DNA of 64,000 nucleotides from Quillaja saponaria (taxonomy: Eukaryota > Streptophyta > Magnoliopsida > Fabales > Quillajaceae), in assembly GCA_029379385.1 (NCBI GenBank), contig CM055606.1:15897142-15961141 (forward strand), read 5' to 3'. Positions 27,601 through 40,325 of this stretch are shown piece after piece. Under the pieces are notes generated by a model, which saw only the letters and a list, made by a program, of their open reading frames with translations, searched no databases and had not been told where the DNA came from. Position numbers and translations under genes: made by a program. How positions within the stretch are numbered: position 1 is the first letter of the stretch; each line of letters starts with the position of its first letter.

Positions 27601-29272
27601 TCAGCCATTAAGAGGGAAGAGCAGAATAAAAAGTAACAGCTATAGTGTTTGCTTAACCATTATAGGCACTATAACAAACATAGAGCAAAGTGAGGGGTGG
27701 AAGGGTGGACAAAAAGCATAAGGTCCTTTTAATGCCGAGCAAAATAAAGGCCTCTTGAAGTCAAGAAGTCAGACCAAAACCTCCATCTCCAAGCAAAATA
27801 AAGGCCGGCTTATGCATAAAATGGAATCAGTTACTTCTCTAAAAACTTACTCTGACTTTAGTACTCTACAGTTATTACAGATAGCTATAAATAAAATGAA
27901 CTTACCATGCACTTCATAGAAAACTATAGTACATGAAACACATTCCACAAGAACTGATGATAGAAAAGCCACTAATTCAAGGAATTTCAATAATTAATTA
28001 ACGATATTGAAAGAAGCACTTCAAAATTTGCAGGAGAAAGAAAAAAAAAAAAAAGAGCCTATAAAAGTATTTTTCAACATTTAAATGATCTGAGAACACC
28101 AATAAAAGATAGTGACTTAGTAGGAATAAAGCCATGAAATGATGAAAGATTAAATAATTGTAGGCATCACCTATATAAACTTTAGTTTGCAAGGCGTGTT
28201 TAAATCAATTTACATGAAATTTAAGGGGCAGAGCTGCCAATTCATTCACCAGTCAGGCCTGAACCCTTGTTCTAGCTTGAATGATGCAGCGTTTCTCTTC
28301 CTCTACCTTCCATCAATGAAACACTCATTCTTTTCAAAATTAGATCTATATTTCATCATTTTCAAATGGTGTCAGCATTTGCTATTGTATAAAATGGCTA
28401 TCAATTCCCAAAACAGCATTAAGCTGATTTGTATTGGCCGAATATCCAGATACTGATATATTTTTATCCGAATATCAATCACAATCCTTTTTCTCACAGT
28501 ATAACATCCCCAGATTCCATAAAACCACAGGAAAAGAACAATAGTAACGGGTCGGGCAGCAACAAAAATATGAATAAAGTTCACATCCCAATATCCACCA
28601 GCATACCCAGATTCCACAAACCAATTTCAGGCATAATTCAACCATTCAAATTTCACTAAAACTTTAAAAAAAAATTCAAGAGAATTGGGTACGACACAAA
28701 AGTCTTACCTTGTGCCTGGATAACAAGTTATATTCTGGTTGCTCAACAATTGGCCCAACCAAATCCAATCTTTCAGCGATTCCCCACGCCTCCGTGATTT
28801 GCTGAGCGGACCACTCACTAGTCCCCCAGTAAAATGCCCACCCTTTATCAATCACGTAGTTCATCGCCCTCACAGTCTCCTCAATCGGCGTCGATGAGTC
28901 AGGTCTATGACAGTAAATCAAATCAACATATTCCATATCAAGCCGCTTCAACGATGCCTTAGTACCTTCAACGATGTGCTTTCTGGAAAGACCTTTATCA
29001 TTTGGTCCCTGACCACCCCAAAAGATCTTGGTGGAGATGACAATGTCAGACCTCTTCCAACCCAGCTCACGTATGGCTTGACCCATGATTTCCTCGGCCC
29101 TTCCATTGGCGTATACTTCAGCATTGTCGAAAAAGTTTACTCCATGATCTCGGCAACATTGGAGCAGCGACTTGGCCTCCTTCACATCCAGCTGGTTCCC
29201 AAAGCTGACCCATGCTCCATACGAGAGCTGGCTCACCTTCAAGCCCGATCGTCCCAAGTTGTTGTATTGCAT
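24636..29272 (-). CDS. KAB1: Voltage-gated K+ channel beta subunit / aldo-keto reductase (KAB1)
   Basis: Four exons in phase, 29,272-28,709; 27,558-27,415; 26,422-26,258; 24,749-24,636, encode 328 aa, the same length as Arabidopsis KAB1 as I recall it. The start [19 protein letters not shown] is family-typical. Aldo-keto reductase active-site residues are present: D49 and Y54 in FFDNAEVY, K82 in VISTKIFW, and the CHRPD strand at 121-125. [13 protein letters not shown] and the [12 protein letters not shown] cofactor-binding loop follow. The protein should be a cytosolic NADPH-binding tetramer that associates with K+ channel alpha subunits. Introns 1-3 are about 1.15, 1.0 and 1.5 kb. The gene is complete, with no anomalies. 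Confidence 0.96.
26661..26696. other. Nested perfect palindrome in KAB1 intron 2
   Basis: GAAAGCCC (26,661-26,668) pairs with GGGCTTTC (26,689-26,696). Inside it CAATAGC (26,669-26,675) pairs with GCTATTG (26,678-26,684) across a 2-nt loop, with TCAT as a one-sided bulge. The surrounding 100 bp is markedly less AT-rich than the rest of the intron, suggesting an inserted element, but no family is recognised. Confidence 0.45.
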
Positions 29273-29368
29273 AATGTGTGTGTGAGAGAGAGAGAGTATT
29301 GCTTTTTAGTGAGAGAAGAGAAGAGAGGCTTCTGAGCTTTGTGAAATTTATGTGACGGTTAAGGCTTT

Positions 29369-29376
29369 CTTTATAA
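29369..29376 (-). promoter_or_regulatory. TATA box of KAB1
   Basis: TTATAAAG on the minus strand lies about 100 bp upstream of the ATG, followed by a short leader containing a GA run (about 29,286-29,297). The spacing implies a 5' UTR of roughly 60-75 nt. Confidence 0.6.
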
Positions 29377-29379
29377 CGC

Positions 29380-31012
29380 GTGGATTTTGAAATTAGCTTT
29401 ATGGGCTATCCATCACCAAGCTGACAAGCTCTCCTCTGTAATTTAACACAATTGTCTGGCTGGAATACATCTACCAGTTAAATAATAATAAAAATTCCAG
29501 TTCTCACATTTTGTTTTTCTGATTTCCCACGCCTCCGTCGCGACTGATTGCAATTGAATCAATATTTAATTAAAACTTTGTTACTTTTAATTGAATTAAA
29601 ATAATAAGAATTTGAAGAATGAATTTATTTTATTCCATTATTATTTATAACATAAATTTTAATTTAATTTAATAATAAGTTATTCATTTAATTCTCTGAT
29701 AAGTTATAAATTCGATTCTACTTGACACAAAAAAATTCAGAAGTTGAACAGAGTTTGAGCCAGCAAAGTTTGACTCAAAACTCGCCTTATTACCACCTTT
29801 AATTTGTTAAAATAATTGCATAAATATTGGTTCATTTAATTAATTAATACATTAAGAGAGGAGAGAGAATGAGTGAGTTTAACAAGAGAGTCAATATGTG
29901 AATTTTACATGTTTGGTCGCAAGAATAATCAGGTGACTTGGCACTTGCTCAAGAGGGGAAATGAATGTGCATTTAGCATTTACTCAACACAAATTACAAT
30001 CCACCACCACAATTAATGTAAAGAAATTTCTATAGCTATCACTTTTTGTTAGAAAATAAAACACCATTTAAATTGAACTATTTCATGATTGTTCAATGCC
30101 AATTGCCAAAGATTCATGTGCACATGCAAGAAGCTAGAGACACAATTCAACCCTCACTGAGACACTTGGGTGGGTAAGTAAATTTTCCTTCATTCCTTGT
30201 CTTCTTTGATAAAGCATGTATGTGATCTTTATTCTTTGGTCATCATCTGGGAAGGAAAAACAAAAACAAGGACTGAGTTATTATTGTCTAGCATACAAGA
30301 ATATTGGAATTTGGAAAATTGCTCTCAATTCAGAATGAGTTAATCCACCTCACAAAAACATAAGCAGATTCATAAGTATCTTACAAAGTTGTAAGCATAG
30401 AGATAAAAACATGATGTGTGGGAACTCTACCACACACACACCACACACCACACACACACACAGGATTTACCTTAAAAGTGTTGAGGAGATACAGAGTAGC
30501 AAAGAGTTGTGATGTTAGAGACCAAACCTAGGAGAAAAATATGTATTTGTTTCTAACTTCATCACAACCAAATTTGGCTTAAGAGAGAAGAAGCAAGGAA
30601 GAGAGAGCTTACCCGAGTGAAATGGCTAGACGCGGCCGAGAGAGAGGGTGAGGAATGAGGCACAGATTGTTGTGACTGTGACAGAGAGAAAAGGAGGTGG
30701 ATTCATTACAAAGGCACCAAATAGGAAAATAAGTGGATGGATTTTTGCAGGTGCCACAACAAAGTCACAACCATAAAAGAGAATAGAGAAGATAGGTTAA
30801 ATTGGCAACAAAAACAAATAATTCCAGAAGTAGCCCCTGTATTTTGCTTTCACATCTCCAAGTAAACTAAGAGGCAAATGAAAGCAACAGAATGCTCGCA
30901 TATATATATATATATATATATATATTTAGCTCTCTGTAACAACTCTGTTACATTTTTCTTTAAGTGAACAAATAAATTATATTTTTCAAAATGGAAAGAG
31001 ACAGTGAATAGA
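29380..31012. other. Intergenic region with microsatellites between KAB1 and PAP
   Basis: No coding sequence is supported. It holds a CA-type microsatellite at about 30,430-30,462 and a TA-type one at 30,900-30,926. Moderately GC-richer DNA at 30,480-30,800, with GA-rich runs and 'gctagacgcggccgag', could be a transcribed leader or a lost exon, but no frame is open. Confidence 0.45.
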
Positions 31013-31127
31013 TTAAAAGTCCAGTTCAGAATTAAGAATTACTTTAAAAAATTTAGAGCACAAATCAGGCTGTCGCACAATGTATATTTGATCACCAACG
31101 GTATCTTCCTTATAAATATCTTGGTTT

Positions 31128-34100
31128 CTATGCCAAGTCCACAACGCAGTATGTAGAATTCAAAACCTGCATTAAGAATTAAAAAGACAGTTCTATTAGT
31201 GAAGGATGAAGATATAGATCTCAAAAAGAAAAAGGCAATAGAAGTGATGATCTATGCAAAACCGTTTGCAATCATCCATTTAACAAGTAGGAAAGAAGAA
31301 AAGATTGTAAATTACATACGTAGAGACTTACCTCAAACCACAGCCAGTTTTCTTTTGGTTTTTTCTTTTGTTTTCCCTTTTTCCCCCCTTTTGTTCAGGT
31401 AGTTTTGTTACTTCAAGATAACTATAATTACATGCATAGTTTATGAGTTATCACATGAAGGCAAAACGGAAATTCAGCTTAATTGCTCTTTCAGGAAGCA
31501 ATAGCAATCTTACAGTATGCTTAGAGTCTTACACTTTGGAATATCGTCATAAATTTTAAAGATAAAGGCTCACTGGGTGCATGAGTCTGTATCAGGTCAT
31601 ACCTCAGCCTTAACCCCAATCTCTACAGTTTGTCTCCCTGTAAATGATAAACTAACAAATGCACAATTTGACCCCATTTATTTGAAGCATAGTGTGCTAC
31701 AAAGCTACAAGTCCAGCTTGAATAAAAAATACAACTGACATATGGATCAAGTTGCAAATCATCTTCAAAGATCCAGGTGACTTCTAAGAAGGATACAACA
31801 GTTAGTATCTATAAACATAAACTTCAGAAACGAATAATAGGCCACGACCTAATAAGCATGAAATACAAATGTCTCTTATCGTTTCCAGTCATAAAGAAAT
31901 GCATAAAATAAATCACCTTAGTCAAGTAGCAAATGAGTACTTAAAGAGGCTTTAGCAATAGATATATTGGTGATAAGCTAACTTATGGACTGGCCTAATA
32001 CAGGAATACCAAAGGAAAGCACAAGATTGAAGACCAACCTCAAGTATCCCATGTCCGAAGCTGCTTTCTCTAAAGGCACTCCATTCTGGTTGTTTGTTCC
32101 AACAAAAGTTGCCCTTAGCAGGACCAGAAGAAAAATTTAAGTGACATACGCCTCCAAATTCTGGTATATTGTCTCCATCTGAAGGACACTTTCCAGTGTC
32201 ATCTGCATGCTCAACATCAACTTTCTCAATATTTCCTCCATCTCCAACAGTTATGAAAACAGGTCCACATGGATCCAATGTGTAATTATAAACTCTATTC
32301 ATCCTCTCATATGCATGCACCTGCAAGACAGATTATTTTGAATGCTACATGTAAAGACACTGCATAACACTTTATGTGCAAACAAAACAGGAATTTATAT
32401 CTGGATACCATTTAAGAAAAAGCAAATGCAGATATCCATATTATATCAGCAAGGATATATATGCTTTGGAATAGCTTCCACTATGTGTGATTCATCTAGG
32501 GTAAGATTCAGGCAATGATCAACATACACGAATATATAAACTACATTACATAACTGGTTCTCGCCAAATAGCTCAAGCTTTTAAATAGAATAGTTCTTTG
32601 ACAGGGTACCCGAGCCTCTTTGACCAAGTAGACTAGAGTTTGAATCTTGGGTAGTCCTATTCTGACCAGTAATTACTATATGTCAGCAGGTAAGTATAGT
32701 GCTTTACCCAGGTTTCTCAAGCCCAATAAGCTTTCATTTGCAAGGAAGCATGTATTAATATTTAGCTCTCACCTAATGACCTAGTAGCTTATGCTTTTTG
32801 TTTGAGTGGTAATTTGACAAACTACAGTTGCAAACGAAATCTTAACTACAGTAGAAATTCAGGTGCCAATAAGCTTTCATTTGCAAGGAAGCATGTATTA
32901 ATATTTAGCTCTCACCTAATGACCTAGTAGCTTATGCTTTTTGTTTGAGTGGTAATTTGACAAACTACAGTTAAAAACAAAATCTTAACTACAGTAGAAA
33001 TTCAGGTGCAATTCATTACTTATATATTTAGATTGATAAGCATAGACATGTAAAAGATTACTGAAAGGTGCCTACATATGTCATTAAAGATCTCAAAATG
33101 AATCAACTTAGATCTTAAAGGATTATGTGAACCATGGATACTGTATCTACAGTTCAAAACTTGAGATAGTATCATCTAATAGTCCTTATTAATCATGTCA
33201 CATATTTTCTGATTAAATATCAAAATCTAAATGGAGAGATCTATACTGCTCCAACTTATCCTACATCGCATATTGTGTTCAGTCTTCCAGATGACTATAA
33301 CTAGTTAACAACTATTTGATAGTTAAAACTGTCAACTAACATCCAACTAAGATGACATACATGCAAGTTTAATACATCAGAAAAAATTTAGACAAATCAG
33401 CAACTATAGTAACAGAGATTTGACAGAAGTTGCTGGAGCCTGGAGGTCCTTGATTGCCTCGATTGAAAAAAGTAGAGGGAATACATTGCTGCTTTTGCTA
33501 ATAAGGGGATCAAATTAAACATTTAACAAATTTGGAGGTCCAAAAGTGTAATTAAGCCTAATTTTTTTTTGTGAAATTAAAAAAGAAAATATGTCAATCA
33601 ACTTCAAAAAAATGACATACTTATTTACATAATTGTCTTCTAATTAGGTTTCTTGAGATTGCAGCCCACGTTTTTTGGAATTATCATTGTACAACAACAA
33701 AAATAAATTAGGGTTTGTTACTCACACAAATGAACAAGCTCCAATAATATAAATGCCTACAGAAACATAGTTTGAGTTGATAAGAGGACAGTAGATTTTT
33801 AACTTACGTGACCTGTGAAAACAACATCAACATTGTATTGATACAGAAGTGCTTCCATTTCAAGTCTCATGCATTCAAACTCTTGGTAGTGTGAAGCATA
33901 GCTGTTATACCATGGAGGATGCCATGCAGCTACCAGCCAAGGGGTCATGCTTCGGTCTATACTTCGAAGATCCTGCTTGAGCCAAGCATACTGAGAACCT
34001 GAAATGAAGATCAAATAAAGAGCATCAACCTGCCACAGCCCAAAAATTGGATAGTAAGTCTAAGATCAAGAAAGTGACTCTATTCAGTTACCAGTACTAT

Positions 34101-37100
34101 TGTAGTCAACATACGCGCCCAACATGATAAAGTGTACACCACCAGCATTAAAAGAATAATAAAAGTTACTTTTGGAGCCACTTTCCTCGGCAGGAACTGC
34201 AAACCTTGTCAGATATGATTTGAATATGATCCCATAAACTTGAGGTTCAATCTCATGGTTCCCTTCAATGACCATCATAGGAACTTGAGAGATCAAAGGC
34301 TCCATGTACCTAAAAATTTCATTCAATTATGCTAATTATACAACCAGTGTTTCAATTCAACTACTTCTATCTTTTCAGAAGTAGATAATTCAATGAAAAT
34401 TGCATTAATGGCATGATCTATGTTAACACTTAACAGAGAGTACATAAAAAGTTAAACAACCAAAACAAAAGAGTATAGGCAATGGCCTGAAGTTCGAAAA
34501 AAGAAAAACCAAAAAGTTCCAAGAAAGAAGACAAAAATAAAGAAAGGAAGTATAGAACTCAAAACAAACAGCATTACATAAGATGTGAAAGAAAAGCAAT
34601 TTCAGTGAGTCCACCTCCTAATCCTGCAAGGATTGAACATAGTAGCATTCAACTGAATAAAACAACTAGACCTCATATCCTCTAGCAACAGAGAAACAGG
34701 GCATATATTCATTGGACCTTCATACAACTGATATGCTCCTGGAAAAGTACATTTGTATATTTCCACTTTGCACCTAAAGAACTTATTTCTTTTTTATTCA
34801 AACCAAAGAAACATCAGAAAACAACCCAAAAGATCCCAAGGACACCCATTAACTTTCCACAGATACGGACACACACACATCAAAAACAAAAACTGTAAGG
34901 GAGATAGAGGTAAAGATTGCCTGCCTACCCTTCACACCCTATATTTTATTAGAGTCACTAGTTCCTCCATAACATATTATATTTTTTTTCCCATATCTCC
35001 ATTATTACTTCTCCCAAAATGTTGAAGCTGAACTAAACACATGTTTACTCATAAGAAACTGATATCCTTGTTGAAATGACACTAGAACAGGAAAAAGGGA
35101 AAAATAATATTGGCAAGCAAGAAGGAATCTGCCAACAGAAGTCAATTTCCATTTCAGAGAGCAACCACTTCCAACCTTCCAGTCTTTTTTCCATCCTCTC
35201 TAAAATGAAAAGGAATAATGTCTAGCCAGGGGAGGCAAGCAAAAAGAAATAGAAACTTTTAAGGCACAGAATATGGTAAACATATGTGGAACATGTTAAG
35301 GGTTATGTACAATATCATTTTCTAATTAATCTCATAATCTACATTGACATAACACAAGAAGTGTCAAAGTTACCTTCCCCACCCATCCCACCGTGGTTGA
35401 AATGTCTCTCTGATAGGTGCATCTGGAAATGCACATGAGAAGCACGGGACGCCTTTTCCACCTGTTGTACGGTATTGATTTGCGTAAGTTAAGTCTCCAA
35501 CCATTAAAATCATCGAAGGATCATTCTGAGTTAAATGGTCAACAGTTGTGGTGGAATTCCATGTGAGGCCCAAATCTCCAATGACAGCTATTCGGCGAGG
35601 ATAATTGTTTGGCCCAGGCACCGCTGAAGTTTCAAAGACATGCTCTTCACTCATAGCTGGAATAGAGCTATCCCCACATTTGTAATAATATTTAGTTCCA
35701 GGTTCAAGATCTGCAATAAGAGAGTACTCTCTTAACTTTCTCGAGACTAAACTCATACTTACTCACTTGGTACCCTCTCTTTGCTAATATAGCGTCTTCT
35801 AGGAGTTTAGTTTCATATATCATATTTCTCTCATGCTTGACATCAACAAATTGCAAAATATTGATACTTTTACTATCAAGTACCTAGTGTTTTGGTTAGC
35901 CTTTGATTTTATTTAAACGTTTGACTAATATACTCATGATGGACAATCTTACTAAAAACATACAGCAATCAATGAAGATGCGTATTTTCCTCTGTAATTG
36001 ATTGGTCTCATAGTCTAAAAAGATATATTACTACCGGCCATGATACATGTGGTTTTGATCATAACTTACAGTGGTCTTTATAAAATCACCGCTCAGAGTT
36101 ACAGAAAATGTTAATCTAAAAACTATACAAGTGGATTAAGCCCAGAGGAAGCACTTAATCAGAAAAACAACTTCAATTACTTAATAACCATCAAGATACT
36201 ATTCATTTCCCATATATTCCAATGAAAATTAAGTGTCAAACATGAAGGATTCAGTAAGATCTGATATGATATCAAATCTCAAAGAGATAATGCAGCTAAG
36301 AACATAAGACACCTACTCAGCCAATTATTTTCACTTCCATAATTTCACTTCTAACAATTTAATTCTAAAAGGTCTTGCTTCCATGTACATCTTTCTAATT
36401 GACAATTTAGAAGCACCTAGTTGCAAAGTAGACATCAGATACTAGTATTATACAGTTAACTATCTGAATTATTTGGTTATGCACTAAGTATACAACCTTT
36501 TTTCTGGTCTCCAGGTAATATTAGGTAACTGGAGGATCAAAATTCACTTATCACTGCTCTCTTCCAATAAAACTATTATCCAATTCAGAACAACATGAAA
36601 AACAATAAATGAGCAAAATCAAAGGGACTAGGTACCATTAAGCTTTACATGGTGAATGATGCCCGAGGTGTAATTCAAGAGGCCTTCAAAGGGGTATAAT
36701 TGACTGTAAACATTTGAAACCCCCCTCCCTTTACTTGAATACTTCCCACTTTCTTTCCCATACCACACCTCGCTTGCAACAATTGAAGGATCAAGAGGGG
36801 TCACATTTGAACCAATCTGGGCATCCCCTGCTCCAACAGAAATTAACAAAGTCATTGATAACACAAAAAGCAAACAAACCCACCCAGAAAAATATTATGA
36901 ATTTCAGAGAGAAGTACCAGTAACCCAAGACACCCACATTGAAGTTGGTGAAGAAATTGCAAGAGCTACTTGTTCCGGAAAATTGGAGGACACATTCTTT
37001 TTTAGCCTTGGATGACTCATTGGCAAGTCATCACTGCCACGGCGCAACGAGGGATCAAATCGACGAGTTACTGGTTCAAAAGGACCATCCAGAGTAGTGG

Positions 37101-37209
37101 GTATTCGTTTTTCCGTCATTACTATATCTGCGATGACCAGAAATATGGTCATACAAACCCATAATTTGCAGCTTTCCATTGACCTATGGGGTTTTACAAA
37201 TTGCTTCAT
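31128..37209 (-). CDS. PAP23: Purple acid phosphatase, PAP23-like, with a frameshifted last exon
   Basis: Seven exons: 37,209-36,918; 36,827-36,636; 35,710-35,374; 34,309-34,092; 33,998-33,808; 32,320-32,039; then from 31,166. An N-terminal hydrophobic stretch (about 16-31) is a probable signal peptide. All five metal-ligand motifs of plant purple acid phosphatases are present: GDLG 206-209, GDLTY 233-237, GNHE 290-293, VAAWH 369-373 and GHVH 409-412. Secreted or vacuolar hydrolysis of phosphate esters is expected. RRGSDDLPMSHPR and SPTSMWVSWVTG identify the PAP23/PAP15 branch. In the last exon the family's LWTWHRNQD segment lies one base out of frame after NSTY (an extra T near 31,148), so the literal ORF stops at 31,128-31,130 (516 aa) instead of about 31,013. 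The catalytic core is untouched. Confidence 0.93.
32723..33008. repeat. 143-bp tandem duplication in PAP intron 6
   Basis: Two adjacent copies of a 143-bp unit (32,723-32,865 and 32,866-33,008) are nearly identical. The visible differences are confined to 'ttgcaaacgaaa' versus 'ttaaaaacaaaa'. Such high identity indicates a recent duplication. Confidence 0.85.
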
Positions 37210-38289
37210 TTTCTGTTGCTAATGATATTGACGATGATGCTTCGGCATATCCGCAGTGGAATATGCTGTTAGGCTTTGGGTTAATTGTATTTTAGTATAG
37301 AATCCTACAACCGCCATGACAAGCACTTTTTATCAGAAATTCGTAACTATAAAGTCGCACTCCATGGTTACTGATGACAATAACAAGCGAGTACTCGTGC
37401 ATACCAAATTACTCTTTAAGAATTAACGGTAATCAGATGAGGAAAATTATTCAAAATATAGATGAAGTAAGTTCCAACCCGGTTGAGAATTAATTAAAAA
37501 TATATTCTTGAAGCTGCATATCTTTTAACTTCTTTCTCTGGATTGCATAAAAACAGTTTGGGCCAGCTTTTGTTTTCTGAAACATAATAGATTTGATTCC
37601 AAAAACTTCTAATTGGGTTAACTTGATTTCAAAAATAAGCCCAACCCAATTTATATTAAAGCCTATTACGTGCATAAACAGTAGACACAGCTATTATGGG
37701 CAACACCAACCTTGTGAATGAAGAATTAAGAAAAGGTCCAAGACTCGGTTCCAGCTGCATCAAAAATACATTCTGGTAAGACATCGCTCCGAAGTCCGGT
37801 TATGCATAGGGTGTGTAAAAAATTTGAGAACTCAACTTACCCAAATTGACATAACTGAATCCGGTTAAAATCCGACAATTTATATAAATTTAAGTTTTAA
37901 GTTGAGTGATGTTTTATTTTTTATTTTTTTTGCTAGATCACTTATTCAGATGGAGAAAAAAATTAATCCGAAAACACTTAATTTATTCGAATTTATTTAC
38001 TAATATTGTAAAAGAAAAATTATGCTACAAATATGATCAATCCAATAATAGAGTCTTTTAATACATGAAAATGAGTAAAAAAAAAAAAAAATCTGAAAAC
38101 ACCCAATCTATCCAAATTTATTTACTAATATTGTAAAAGAAAAATTTATGCATACGATATAATCAATCTAATAAAAGAATCTTTTAATACATGAAAATGA
38201 GTGAATGACTCACATTAATATATGTTCATGCTATTTTAACATTTCATAAGTTAGTTTGAATTTGTCTTCATATTAAATATACATAATTA

Positions 38290-40150
38290 AAAATTATATT
38301 TATCTTATTTTTACATTTTTATTAAGTTTGTAATGGTAAAAAAAATTTAATATATATCCACCAAGAGTTTAGCTTCAAGTCAGTTAGTATCTGTTCTCCT
38401 ACTCTGAAGTACTGAGTTAGAGCACTGCCAATGTAAAAAAAAAAAATCAATTTACATTTATTTGTAGATTAAAAATGATATAATTTAGAATTTTTTTTAT
38501 TAGGGACCTTATTTATTAAAATTAGTTCATATATTATTTTACAATGAAGTTTAACAAATTAAAAATCTAACCTGAATTAACTCACTCGAGATTTTAACTG
38601 GATCTAAATTTTTGACACCCGACTTCTAAACTTAAATGAAATTTTTGTCATTCTAACTTGTTCGGTTATGATTAAATATATGTGAAACTCAACTCAGATG
38701 CCCACTTGCACATCCATTAGAAGTCATATTCTCCAATAATGGGTAAGTCTCTTGATCATTTTCTTAAACAAATTACGAAAAGAACAATTTTTAAATTATT
38801 AAGAGTTATTCTAACAAGTAAAACAAAATTCTTAATTGATAGTATTTTTTTTTTCCCCTCTATTTCATAAAATATAACTTTTTTAGTTTTTTAAATATTT
38901 ATATCAAGTGAATGCAAGATTCCATCGTACATCTCTAAGAGATTAAAAAGCTTGACTTTAATTGACACCTTAGTAATTTTTATTTTTGATAGTTAAATGA
39001 TTTTCTCTTAGCTTCTCCGTCCAGGCCCAGCACGTCAGTAACCAAACTAGATTGAGAAAGAAAGATAGAAAAATGAGATTGTTGCACCAACCATAACCAA
39101 CCGTACAACCTCGTGAGCTGTGTCACATGCTTTTTCCTTCTCTTTCTTTTTCAAAAAAACAAAATTAATAAATTTTTTTTTTTAATGATTGTCTTACACA
39201 CACTTAGGAAAAATAATAAAATTTATTTTAAGAATGTTATAAATTATATTAATCTTATTTTTATATTTTTATTAAATTTATAATATTAAAAAAAACTTTA
39301 ATAAATTTATTGATTGTTTAGTTCAAACAATTAGTACTTGTTTCCTCGTTTCTAATATATAGTTCAAGCATTTTCAATATACAAAAAAATAAAATAAAAT
39401 CAATTTACATTTATTTGTGGATTAGAAATGATATAATTTTGATTTTTTTTAAGGACCTTATTTATTAAAATTAGTTAATATATTGTTTTACAATGAAGTT
39501 GTACGAATAACAATTCTAACCTAACTAACTCACCCGAGATTTTAACTAGGTCTAATTTTTTGACACACGATTTCTAAACTTAAATGCAATTTTTGTCCAT
39601 CTAACTTGATCGAATATGATTAAATTTATGTCAAACTCATATGCACACTTGCACACCCATTACAAATCACATTCTCCAATAATAGGTTAATAGATAAGTC
39701 TCTTGATCATTTTCTTAAACAAAAAATGGAAAGAACAATTTTTAAATTATAAATAGTTATTCTAACAAGAAAAACAAAATTCTTAATTGATAATTTTTTT
39801 TTTCCTTTTTATAAAATAAAACTTTTTTACTTTTATAAATATTCATATCAGGTGAATGCAAGATTTGATGGTACATCTCAAGAAATCAAAAAGCTTTACT
39901 TTAATGGACACCTTCGTAACTTTTTTTTTTTTTGATAGTTAAATTATTTTCTCTTAACTTCTCCGTCCTGGCCCAGCAAGTCAGTAACCAAATGAGAAAG
40001 AAAGATAGAAAATCTTCCTTTTAAGGGGAATATGGGATTGTTGCACCAACCTGTACAACCTCGTGAGCTGTGTCACATGCTTTTTCTTTCTCTTTCTTTT
40101 TCAAAAATAAAAAAATTTAATAAGAATTTTTTAATGATTATCTGAAACAC
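38290..40150 (+). repeat. Tandem segmental duplication, period about 950 bp
   Basis: The block from about 38,290 to 39,235 is repeated at about 39,240-40,150. Both carry, in order, 'gaccttatttattaaaattagtt', 'aactcac(t/c)cgagattttaact', 'tctcttgatcattttcttaaaca', 'cttctccgtcc(a/t)ggcccagca' and 'acaacctcgtgagctgtgtcacatgc'. Neither unit has an open reading frame. The units are more diverged than the 143-bp duplication in the PAP intron. Confidence 0.75.
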
Positions 40151-40174
40151 ACTTACAAAAAATAACACAAATTT

Positions 40175-40325
40175 ATTTGATAGATATTCTAAAATTATTT
40201 GTTAAGTTGTAATAAATATAATTTGTAAAAATTAAATTATTTTTAAAATAATAATATATGTATTAAATAGTACTGAAATTATTATTAATTATTATAATAA
40301 ATAATACAACTTTTTATTTGTAAAA
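40175..40325. repeat. AT-rich dispersed repeat (MITE-like), copy 3
   Basis: Collinear with 5,640-5,790 and 10,265-10,415: 'tgttaagttgtaataaatat', then 'gtattaaatagtactgaaatta' and 'taattattataataaataat'. Confidence 0.4.

Noticed and set aside
28907..29335. 142-codon plus-strand ORF over KAB1 exon 1
   Set aside because: Antisense to a clearly conserved aldo-keto reductase exon, with no family resemblance of its own.
31039..31224. 61-codon minus-strand ORF over the last PAP exon
   Set aside because: It reads a third frame, matching neither the family frame before nor after the frameshift.
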